Source of the DNA: Clostridia bacterium
GTDB taxonomy: Bacteria; Bacillota; Clostridia; UBA1381
Assembly (NCBI GenBank): GCA_900770405.1
Contig: CAAGKL010000017.1
Coordinates: 1 to 7,805, forward strand
Length of the DNA stretch: 7,805 bases
Direction of reading: 5' to 3'
The notes beneath the pieces are model-generated. The model made no database searches and was not told the DNA's origin. It was given only the letters and a program-made list of their open reading frames with translations. Shown one piece after another: positions 1-5,714 of this stretch. Made by a program: the position numbers and the translations under genes. The stretch's first letter is position 1, and each line of letters starts with the position of its first letter.

Positions 1-29
1 TGGAGTTCAGACGTGTGCTCTTCCGATCT
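1..29 (+). other. Illumina TruSeq-type adapter sequence (artefact)
   Basis: The first 29 bases match the 3' part of the standard Illumina TruSeq read-2 adapter, ending in its characteristic CTCTTCCGATCT. Read on the minus strand through the neighbouring gene they encode the tail KIGRAHV, a peptide familiar from adapter-contaminated database entries. This is not genomic DNA. The real sequence starts at about base 30, and everything coded across this boundary is artificial. Confidence 0.97.
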
Positions 30-1860
30 TACGCTTTTTCGCGAGCTCGACCACCGAGAGGGTCGAGTGAATGTCGCCGTCGGTGCGGATTGCCTCGCTC
101 GCCGGCATAAAGGGCGAGTGCTCGGACAGGTGCAGCCCATGCGAGTTGAAAATCAGCGTGTAGCCGGCGATGCCGGTTTTCGGCTGGTATGCGCGCGAAA
201 GCCCGCCGTCGATTACCAAAAGCTTGCCGCCCGCCTTGATCGGGCTTTCGCCCTTTTTGATGCTGACGGGGACGTGTCCGTTTATGATGTGCGTAAATTC
301 GCCGAAGAGCCCGAACTCGTGCAGGATTTTCTCACAGTATTCGCGCTGCTCGACAAAGCGGTAGTAGGGGTCCTTGATTTCCTCCCAAGCCGCCGCGTCG
401 TCGATAAAATAGCGCTCGAAGGAGGTCATTTTGTTCTTGCCGTAGAGCGGCGAGCGTATGCCGCACCACAGATACCACATAAAGTCGGCGTCGCCGTCGC
501 CGCTGCGTGCCGCGCGCACCATAAGCTCGCACATATCGAGCAGAGCCCTGCCGGAGACGCGCTCGCCGCCGAGCGCCGCTTCGTAAAAGCTGCCATCCGG
601 GTTCATCGGGATGCAGCCGTGGTAGAGCAGATTTCCGTTGTAGACGCGGTACATACTGCCGCAGTCAAAGAGAAATGCGATGTGCCGCTGTAATTTTTCC
701 GAGTGGAGAAAGCTCTCGGCGAGCCCGTCCATAAGCGCCTGCTCGTCATCGGTGAGCCGATAGGGATCGGCGGGGTCGACGGTTGGGAAATTCATATCGC
801 GCATTTTGTATCGCTTGCCGTCGGCGGTCACAGTGCCGTCGGCGTAGTCGATTTTGTCCAAAAGCAGGTGATTTTGCATACCGAATTCGGGGTGCGCGCG
901 CAAAAGCTGACCCTCGAGCTTGAACTGGATAATCGCAATCGCCTTGTGGATTTTCGCCCAGTAGAGCACGTCGTGCTCCGACAGGTCGACGCGGTTGGGG
1001 TTTTTCGGGATAAAGCAGGTGCACGGGTCGTCCGCGTAGGTTTCGAGCGCAAAGACGGTCAGCGGGCGCATATTTATGCCGTAGCCGTCCTCAAGGCAGG
1101 CGAAATTGCAGTATTTCGTTGAGGTGGTGATGGTGTTCGCGATGCAGGAAAGGCTGCCCGATGCCGCGCCCATCCATACGATGTCGTGGTTGCCCCATTG
1201 CAGGTCGACGCTGTGGTAGCCGAGCAGCCGGTCGAGGATTATGTCGGCGCGCGGACCGCGGTCGAAGATGTCGCCGAGAATGTGCAGCCTGCCGATTGCG
1301 AGCCGCTGAATGAGCCCGGCGAGCGCGGTGATTACCTCATCCGCCTGCGAAAGGCGGATAATGCTGTCGACGACGGCGCGGTAGTAGAGCTCCTTGTCCT
1401 CCGAGCGTTCGTCGGCGGAGTATATCAGCTCGTCCAAAATCGACCCGAATTCACTCGCCGAAAGAGCCCGCTCGACCGCCGAGCGCGTGTATTTCGACGC
1501 GACCGTGCGGCAGAGCCGGCAAAGCCGGAAGAGCGTGATTTTGTACCAGTCGCCGAGATTTTCGGTGGTTTCCTTCACGTGCTCGAGCTTCTGGCGCGGG
1601 TAGTAGATGAGCGTCGCGAGCGCGCGCATATCCGCCTCGGACATAGTTTTCGAGAAAACCAGCGAAATCTTCGCCCCGATTACGCCGGAGGCATTTTTAA
1701 GCATATGTAAAAACGGCTCATACTCGCCGTGAATGTCGCTTAAAAAATGCTCGGTCGGCTTGGGCAGGCTGAGCTTTGCCTCCAGGCGGACGATTTCCGC
1801 CGCCGCCTGCGCGATTGAGGGGTACTGCTCGGAGAGCAGGGCAAGGTAGTCATTTGTCAC
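30..1860 (-). CDS. fbp: Fructose-1,6-bisphosphatase class 3, 3' end missing
   Basis: This cytoplasmic, metal-dependent enzyme hydrolyses fructose 1,6-bisphosphate to fructose 6-phosphate, the committed step of gluconeogenesis in many Firmicutes. It belongs to the calcineurin-like phosphoesterase fold. The metal ligand motifs are visible in order: SDIHGE (Asp42, His44), GDIFDRG (Asp197, Asp200), WGNHD (Asn224, His225), NGHVPV (His529) and IDGG (Asp551). The GTG at 1860 is taken as the start because a GGAGG lies nine bases upstream and the family N-terminus fits; the frame is open further upstream to a GTG at 1956, but that extension only overlaps azlD. About 610 genuine residues are present. 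As I recall, family members run to about 640-670, so some 30-60 C-terminal residues are lost where adapter begins. The gene starts two bases after azlD ends, so the two are probably cotranscribed and translationally coupled. Confidence 0.96.
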
Positions 1861-1862
1861 TT

Positions 1863-2189
1863 TCAGATACCTCCGATGTTCGTAAGAATAAGCTCGGCGA
1901 TATACACCGCCGCAGCCGCCGCAAGCGCCGTCGTGAGCAGCCCGCGCCGAAACCACGCCGATACCCCCGCCGCCAAAAGTCCCGCCGCAGCCGAGTAAAT
2001 GCTGCGTGTGGCGTAGAGGATTGCCGGGAATGTCATCGCGCCGAGAACGGTGTAGGGGATATAATAAAAGAAGCTTTTCAGAAAGCGGGATTTAATCTCA
2101 CGCCTGAAAAAAGTCAGCGGCAGCGCACGGATAGCGTAGGTGACCGCCGCCGTGACCGCAATTACGAGCAGATAGTATTTCATTTTCAA
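1863..2189 (-). CDS. azlD: AzlD-family branched-chain amino acid transport subunit
   Basis: This is a small integral membrane protein of the AzlD family, normally the minor partner of AzlC in a two-protein exporter of branched-chain amino acids and analogues. The 108 residues fit the family length. The features seen are an N-terminal hydrophobic segment (about 5-18), the family-like stretch containing TYAIRALPLTFF (about 17-28), a basic loop, and three further hydrophobic segments through to the C-terminus. Translation starts either at TTG 2189, six bases after an AAAGG, or at ATG 2183, twelve bases after it; TTG is the better spaced. It is the first gene behind the promoter at 2218-2246 and is followed after two bases by fbp. 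No azlC is adjacent: upstream is a divergent membrane-protein gene. The partner, if any, must be elsewhere. Confidence 0.85.
   Translation of the reverse strand: MKMKYYLLVIAVTAAVTYAIRALPLTFFRREIKSRFLKSFFYYIPYTVLGAMTFPAILYATRSIYSAAAGLLAAGVSAWFRRGLLTTALAAAAAVYIAELILTNIGGI
1870..1874 (-). promoter_or_regulatory. Ribosome binding site of fbp
   Basis: GGAGG on the minus strand lies nine bases before the GTG at 1860 and inside the last codons of azlD. It fixes the fbp start at a GTG rather than at the nearby out-of-frame ATG (1853-1851) or the distant upstream GTG. Confidence 0.85.
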
Positions 2190-2217
2190 AATGCGCCTTT
2201 CCTTTTTCTACATAATA

Positions 2218-2246
2218 ATTGTATCACGCCGCGCGGGCAAAGTAAA
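2218..2246 (-). promoter_or_regulatory. Promoter of azlD-fbp
   Basis: On the minus strand a -35 box TTTACT (2246-2241) and a -10 box TACAAT (2223-2218) are separated by exactly 17 bases. This gives a start near 2211 and a leader of about 20 bases before azlD. The -35 is identical to that of glmM and sits one base from the -10 box of the divergent gene. Confidence 0.75.
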
Positions 2247-2247
2247 G

Positions 2248-2253
2248 TATAAT
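2248..2253 (+). promoter_or_regulatory. -10 box for the DUF421 gene
   Basis: A perfect TATAAT lies 57 bp before the DUF421 start, but no good -35 box is found at 16-18 bp spacing and there is no TG extension. If used, it may need an activator. RNA polymerase here would clash with polymerase on the azlD promoter. Confidence 0.4.
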
Positions 2254-2309
2254 TTTGCTTAAAATTGCACATATTAACACCACCCGACAGAAAAGGAGAT
2301 TTTGCAAAA

Positions 2310-3008
2310 ATGACAATTCCGATGATACGAACGCTGATACTTTATCTGCTTGTTGTGACGGCGATGCGCGTTATGGGCAAGCGGCAAATCGGCGAGATGC
2401 AGCCGTCCGAGCTGGTGGTGGCGATAATGATTTCCGACCTTGCGTCGATACCGATGCAGCAGGTGGACATACCGCTTTTGTCGGGTGTGGTGCCGGTTTT
2501 GACGCTGCTGGTGGCGGAGGTGGCAATGTCCTTTATCTGCCTTAAAAGCTCGCGCGTGCGCAAGCTTTTCGCCGGCGAGCCGAGCATCGTGATTTATAAG
2601 GGGCAGGTGCTCGAGGGGGAGCTCAAAAAGCTGCGGTTCAGCCTGGCAGATCTCACCGAGCAGCTCAGAATTTCCGGCTGCGCCGGGATAGGCGATGTGC
2701 AGACGGCGGTGCTCGAAACGAACGGGCAGCTCAGCGTGATAAAAAAGACCGCATTGCGCCCGGTGACGACCGGGGATATGCGGCTTGCGAATATTTCCGA
2801 GGACGAGCTGCCGTGTATGCTGATTGCCGACGGCGAGGTGAACCGCTCGGAGCTGGTGCGCGCGGATAAAAGCGACGAATGGCTCAGGCAGGAGCTCGCG
2901 CGCCGCGGGATAAAAAGCGTCGGTGATGTGCTTTTTGCGGAGTATGCGGCGGACGGGACGATTTTGTGGCAGCGGAAAATAAAGGCGAAGAAGGGACGGT
3001 GGCGCTGA
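2310..3008 (+). CDS. DUF421 (YetF/YcaP-like) membrane protein
   Basis: This is a 232-residue membrane protein of the DUF421 family, whose biochemical role is not established; relatives include Bacillus YetF and Escherichia coli YcaP. Hydrophobic segments lie at about 6-20, 34-48 and 56-78, followed by a cytoplasmic-type alpha/beta domain. Family hallmarks are visible: RVMGKRQIGEMQPSELV (20-36), GEPSIVIYKG (89-98), RFSLADLTEQLR (109-120) and the pattern DVQTAVLETNGQLSV (129-143). The ATG at 2310 is preceded by AAGGAG with an 11-base gap; the frame is open upstream to a TTG at 2265, but that has no ribosome binding site. Its stop overlaps the next gene's start by one base, so it probably forms a functional unit with the DUF4363 protein. 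Confidence 0.92.
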   Translation: MTIPMIRTLILYLLVVTAMRVMGKRQIGEMQPSELVVAIMISDLASIPMQQVDIPLLSGVVPVLTLLVAEVAMSFICLKSSRVRKLFAGEPSIVIYKGQVLEGELKKLRFSLADLTEQLRISGCAGIGDVQTAVLETNGQLSVIKKTALRPVTTGDMRLANISEDELPCMLIADGEVNRSELVRADKSDEWLRQELARRGIKSVGDVLFAEYAADGTILWQRKIKAKKGRWR

Positions 3009-3388
3009 TGCGGAGCTTTGTTGCAGCGGGGATTGCGGCGCTTATTCTGGCGGCGGGCGCGGTCGGCTACGGCATTTTTGTCGAGAATACGGCGGAGGAT
3101 TTCGCCGACGGCGCGCGGGAGATACGTGCCGCGGTCGAGCAGGAGGATTTTGCCGCCGCGCGGGAGAGTGCGTACGAGCTCGGCGGGCTGGTGGAGAGGA
3201 AAAGCAGCGTGCTCGGCGCGATTGCCGACCACGGCGATATTCACGATTTGAAGCGCGAGCTGGCGCAGCTGGAGGTGTACCTTGCCGAGGAGGAAAAGAC
3301 CGACAGCCTTGCCTCCTGCGCGGGCGTGGAGTCATATATCGCGCGGCTTTCGGGCAATTCCCGCCCGTCGATTTTCAATATTCTGTAA
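3008..3388 (+). CDS. DUF4363 family protein
   Basis: This 126-residue protein has one N-terminal hydrophobic helix (about 4-24) acting as a membrane anchor or uncleaved signal, then a mostly helical, acidic extracytoplasmic part. The assignment to DUF4363 rests on the single-anchor architecture, the segment DHGDIHDLKRELAQLEVYL (74-92), the short C-terminal ending SIFNIL and the position directly after a DUF421 gene, a pairing I recall from Clostridia. Function is unknown. The start codon overlaps the DUF421 stop in TGATG, which points to translational coupling. The frame is open upstream inside DUF421, but that extension lacks a ribosome binding site. No terminator follows; the glmM promoter begins six bases after the stop. 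Confidence 0.8.
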   Translation: MRSFVAAGIAALILAAGAVGYGIFVENTAEDFADGAREIRAAVEQEDFAAARESAYELGGLVERKSSVLGAIADHGDIHDLKRELAQLEVYLAEEEKTDSLASCAGVESYIARLSGNSRPSIFNIL

Positions 3389-3394
3389 AAATGC

Positions 3395-3423
3395 TTTACT
3401 TTTGCGAAAAAATGCGGTATAAT
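3395..3423 (+). promoter_or_regulatory. Promoter of glmM
   Basis: TTTACT (3395-3400) and a perfect TATAAT (3418-3423) are separated by 17 bases, predicting a start near 3430 and a leader of about 36 bases. In the leader, TATAC (3438-3442) could pair with GTATA (3453-3457), placing most of the AGAGAGG ribosome binding site (3447-3453) in the loop. Confidence 0.85.
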
Positions 3424-3465
3424 CAGCTTGTATGTAATATACTAAAAGAGAGGTATACTTAAATT

Positions 3466-4815
3466 ATGGGCAGATTATTCGGAACGGACGGCATCAGAGG
3501 AATTGCGAACCGTGAGCTTACGGCGGAGCTTGCATTCCGCACGGGGCAGAGCGGCGCGTATGTGCTGACGAAGAATGCCGGCAGACGGCCGCGCATTATT
3601 ATAGGAAAGGACACGAGAAAATCGGGAGATATGCTCGAGGCTGCTCTTACGGCGGGGCTTTGCTCGGTCGGCGCGAAGGTTATCCCGCTGGGCATAATCC
3701 CGACCCCGGCGGTGGCGTATCTTGTGCGGCTTTATAACGCCGACGCGGGCGTGGTGATTTCCGCCTCGCATAACCCTTGCGAATACAACGGCATAAAGTT
3801 CTTTAACTCCGAGGGCTACAAGCTCAAGGACGAGATTGAGGACGAGATTGAGGACTATATCGAGGGCAGAAAGACGATTGAGAGCCTCCCGACGCACGGC
3901 GATGTCGGCTACGTTGCGACGAACCATAACGCCGTGGAGGACTACGTGAATTTTGCGGTTTCAACGATTGACTGCCGCCTTGACGGGCTGAAAATCGCGA
4001 TTGACTGCGCGAACGGCGCAAGCTACCAGACGGCGTTTCTGGCGCTCAATAAGCTCGGCGCGGCGGTCGAGGCGATACATAATACGCCCGACGGCGTGAA
4101 TATCAACGCGCAGTGCGGCTCGACGCATATGCAGAGCCTGCAGGCGTACGTCACGTCAATCGGCGCAGATGTCGGGCTGGCGTTCGACGGCGACGCGGAC
4201 AGAATGCTGGCGGTCGATGAAAAGGGGAATCTGATTGACGGCGACCAGATTATGGCTGTGTGCGCAAAGCAGCTAATGGACGAGGGCAGGCTGGAGAAGA
4301 ATACGCTTGTCGCGACGGTGATGAGCAATCTCGGGCTGTTCCTTGCCGGCAAGGAGTTGGGGATAAATATTCCGCAGACCAAGGTCGGCGACAGGTACGT
4401 GCTTGAGGAAATGCTCGATAAGGGCTATATCATCGGCGGCGAGCAGTCGGGGCATATAATCTTTTTGGAGCATAATACCACCGGCGACGGGCTGGTCAGC
4501 GCACTGCAGTTTTTGTCGGTGCTCAAAAAGAGCGGCAAAAAGGCGTCCGAGCTTGCGGGGATAGTGACTCCGCTGCCGCAGGTGCTCAAAAATGCGCACG
4601 TGAAGCTCGAGAATAAGGATAGGTATATGGAATTTGCGGAGGTTGCCGATGCGTGCCGTGCGCTGGAGGAGGAGTTTTCCGGCGAGGGCAGGGTTCTGAT
4701 ACGCCCCTCGGGGACGGAGCCGCTGGTGCGTGTGATGATTGAGGGCAAGGATAGGGATTATATAGAGAAAAAAGCGGCTCAGCTGGCGGATTTGATTGAG
4801 AAAATCTGCGGCTGA
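3466..4815 (+). CDS. glmM: Phosphoglucosamine mutase
   Basis: This enzyme interconverts glucosamine 6-phosphate and glucosamine 1-phosphate in the cytoplasm, feeding UDP-GlcNAc and peptidoglycan synthesis. The protein is full length (449 residues, the usual size) and belongs to the alpha-D-phosphohexomutase superfamily. The N-terminus GRLFGTDGIRG is typical of GlmM. The catalytic loop SASHNP (99-104) carries the phosphoserine Ser101, the metal loop DGDADR (241-246) provides three aspartates, the sugar-binding loop is GGEQSGH (324-330), and the phosphate-binding loop is RPSGTEP (413-419). The ATG at 3466 follows AGAGAGG by 12 bases. The gene has its own promoter and an intrinsic terminator, so it can be monocistronic, although readthrough from the DUF421 operon is possible. 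In related bacteria glmM is often near glmS or cdaA; neither is seen here. Confidence 0.98.
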   Translation: MGRLFGTDGIRGIANRELTAELAFRTGQSGAYVLTKNAGRRPRIIIGKDTRKSGDMLEAALTAGLCSVGAKVIPLGIIPTPAVAYLVRLYNADAGVVISASHNPCEYNGIKFFNSEGYKLKDEIEDEIEDYIEGRKTIESLPTHGDVGYVATNHNAVEDYVNFAVSTIDCRLDGLKIAIDCANGASYQTAFLALNKLGAAVEAIHNTPDGVNINAQCGSTHMQSLQAYVTSIGADVGLAFDGDADRMLAVDEKGNLIDGDQIMAVCAKQLMDEGRLEKNTLVATVMSNLGLFLAGKELGINIPQTKVGDRYVLEEMLDKGYIIGGEQSGHIIFLEHNTTGDGLVSALQFLSVLKKSGKKASELAGIVTPLPQVLKNAHVKLENKDRYMEFAEVADACRALEEEFSGEGRVLIRPSGTEPLVRVMIEGKDRDYIEKKAAQLADLIEKICG

Positions 4816-4821
4816 GATAGG

Positions 4822-4851
4822 GCGGCGCCGTGCTTGCGGCGCTGCTTTTTT
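4822..4851 (+). terminator. Intrinsic terminator of glmM
   Basis: A nine-base-pair GC-rich stem (4822-4830 with 4837-4845, one G-U pair) with a six-base loop is followed by six T. It begins seven bases after the glmM stop. Confidence 0.9.
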
Positions 4852-4871
4852 GTTTTGATGAAAATTCCGTA

Positions 4872-4900
4872 TTGTTTTTAGTGCGGTTTTGTGATATACT
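4872..4900 (+). promoter_or_regulatory. Promoter of the 4907-5113 RNA
   Basis: A weak -35 TTGTTT (4872-4877) is 17 bases from TATACT (4895-4900). The -10 box is preceded by TGA, making an extended -10 element that can compensate for the weak -35. Transcription would start near 4907. Confidence 0.65.
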
Positions 4901-4906
4901 GATATA

Positions 4907-5113
4907 GTCACATAAACTCACAGTTTAATATGGAATTATCATAGGTTTAAATGGGGGTAGTGTACCCTTTTTTCGGTCACCCTGAGAAGCGGTAAAAATG
5001 CAAATTCCTCTCGGTGACTGTGAAAAAATAATTCCATTTGTTCGAGTTTGTGTGACAACAAATCGGGGTTTGAATTTTTCGGTGTGCGACTTCAATAGCC
5101 GCACACCTTTTTT
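4907..5113 (+). ncRNA. Unassigned structured RNA or leader with terminator
   Basis: This 207-base stretch between a promoter and a strong terminator has no credible protein gene. ATGGAATTAT (4930-4939) pairs perfectly with ATAATTCCAT (5028-5037). That helix encloses a hairpin GGGTA/TACCC with loop GTG (4955-4967) and a longer arm, CGGTCACC (4974-4981) with GGTGACTG (5013-5020), continued by GAGA/TCTC (4984-4987 with 5009-5012) after a two-base bulge. The result is a three-way-junction shape. ATTTGTT (5036-5042) can pair with AACAAAT (5057-5063), competing with the end of the long helix. I compared it by eye with motifs I remember for common riboswitches, 6S RNA, SRP RNA, tmRNA and T-boxes and found no convincing match. 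It could be a free small RNA or a cis-regulatory leader of the exported-protein gene at 5191. The pairings are seen in the sequence; the folding and function are inferred. Confidence 0.5.
5081..5113 (+). terminator. Strong intrinsic terminator
   Basis: A perfect eight-base-pair stem GGTGTGCG/CGCACACC (5081-5088 with 5100-5107), with an 11-base loop, is followed by six T. It ends the candidate RNA and lies 77 bp before the next start codon, so it could also act as an attenuator. Confidence 0.9.
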
Positions 5114-5153
5114 AATTTACGGAAACCGAGAGTGGGCTTACATATTTTCACGG

Positions 5154-5160
5154 AAAGGAG
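5154..5160 (+). promoter_or_regulatory. Displaced ribosome binding site before the WG-like gene
   Basis: A strong AAAGGAG lies 30 bases before the ATG at 5191, too far for normal use. It is 14 bases from an ATG at 5175 that opens a different, short frame. The ATG at 5191 itself has only a weak GAGA nearby. Confidence 0.4.
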
Positions 5161-5190
5161 TGTGCGAAAAAATTATGATGAGAATTGTAT

Positions 5191-5397
5191 ATGAAAAGAT
5201 TTTTAGCGGTTTTCTTGGTGGTTTGCACACTTTGGTGTGGGAATGTTTTTGCGGCGAATGAATATGAAATTGTTGATATGTCGGAATTTTCGGCTGTAGG
5301 CGAACTTTCGGAGGGCTTGTGCGCAGTGCGGGATAAAGCTGCGGAGCGCTACGGCTACGGAAATAAAAAACACGAACCTCAACAATATGGCGCTTGA
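5191..5397 (+). pseudogene. Truncated exported WG-repeat-like protein, 5' fragment
   Basis: The 68-residue frame begins with a clear Sec signal peptide: MKR, a hydrophobic core FLAVFLVVCTLWCG (4-17), and a probable signal peptidase I site after VFA (20-22). The mature part has EFSAVGELSEGLCAVRDKAAERYGYG, resembling the start of a WG-repeat unit (a pattern like F-x-EGLA-V-x-D-x-x-x-x-YGYID). The similarity stops abruptly at about codon 56 (base ~5357); the remaining residues are unrelated, and the stop is inside the next, overlapping frame. It is read as the 5' remnant of a secreted protein whose body was removed when phage DNA was joined on. A TTG at 5185 is an alternative start. The translation signals are weak (see the displaced ribosome binding site). 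The WG-repeat assignment is moderate because less than one repeat remains; the signal peptide is firm. Confidence 0.6.
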
Positions 5398-5704
5398 GAA
5401 GAGCGTGCAGGCGGCAATGACGAAGGGCAACATTGAAACGCTGACGGCGGACGGCTTGTATTACGGCATACGTCCCGATTTGTGGGATTATGACGAAACG
5501 TGGAAAGATATTTACGAGGACGAGCAGCAGACCTTGCAGAATTATATCACGCTTTACGAGGCCGGGGCGCTGCCGCTTGAGGATTTGCTGAAATACTGGT
5601 ATCCGAACCTTGGCGATGAGGCTATTGCGGAAAAGGCGGAAAGAATACGGGCAGAAAAGGCGGCGGGCTCGACGGACAGCATTGAGCAGCTGCTCGCAGG
5701 ATAG
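5387..5704 (+). pseudogene. 3' fragment of a probable phage portal protein gene
   Basis: A 105-codon frame starts at an in-frame ATG (5387) that has no ribosome binding site. The frame is open without a stop back to about 5300, and the phage-derived sequence probably begins near 5357, so this is the tail of a longer gene. The protein is acidic, with the pattern LQNYITLYEAGALPLEDLLKYWY followed by DEAIAEKAERIRAEK, which resembles C-termini of SPP1 Gp6-like portal proteins. The position directly before a minor capsid gene fits the usual phage order: terminase, portal, minor capsid. The portal identity is an inference from motif style and synteny. The stop is 10 bases before the capsid start, with the capsid ribosome binding site overlapping the stop. 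Confidence 0.6.
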
Positions 5705-5714
5705 GAGCGGTTAT

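Noticed and set aside
13..693. Long plus-strand open frame beginning MCSSDL
   Set aside because: It begins in adapter sequence and is the antisense shadow of fbp.
1861..1956. N-terminal extension of Fbp from a GTG at 1956
   Set aside because: It overlaps azlD in another frame, has no ribosome binding site and does not resemble Fbp; the GTG at 1860 with GGAGG is better.
2265..2309. Upstream TTG start for the DUF421 protein
   Set aside because: There is no ribosome binding site, and the extra 15 residues are not family-like; AAGGAG precedes the ATG at 2310.
4955..4973. Hairpin GGGTA/TACCC plus six T as a terminator right after the 4872 promoter
   Set aside because: The stem is only five base pairs with a three-base loop and lies inside a larger pairing; it is better explained as an arm of the structured RNA, although weak termination cannot be excluded.
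4974..5020. Possible TPP riboswitch because of CTGAGA
   Set aside because: Only this short string matches; the other conserved TPP segments and the gene context are missing.
5116..5144. Promoter TTTACG-N17-TACATA before the WG-like gene
   Set aside because: The -10 box matches the consensus at only three positions; too weak to list.
4998..5261. Plus-strand frame of 87 codons
   Set aside because: It crosses the terminator and the signal-peptide gene in the wrong frame, and its composition is not protein-like.
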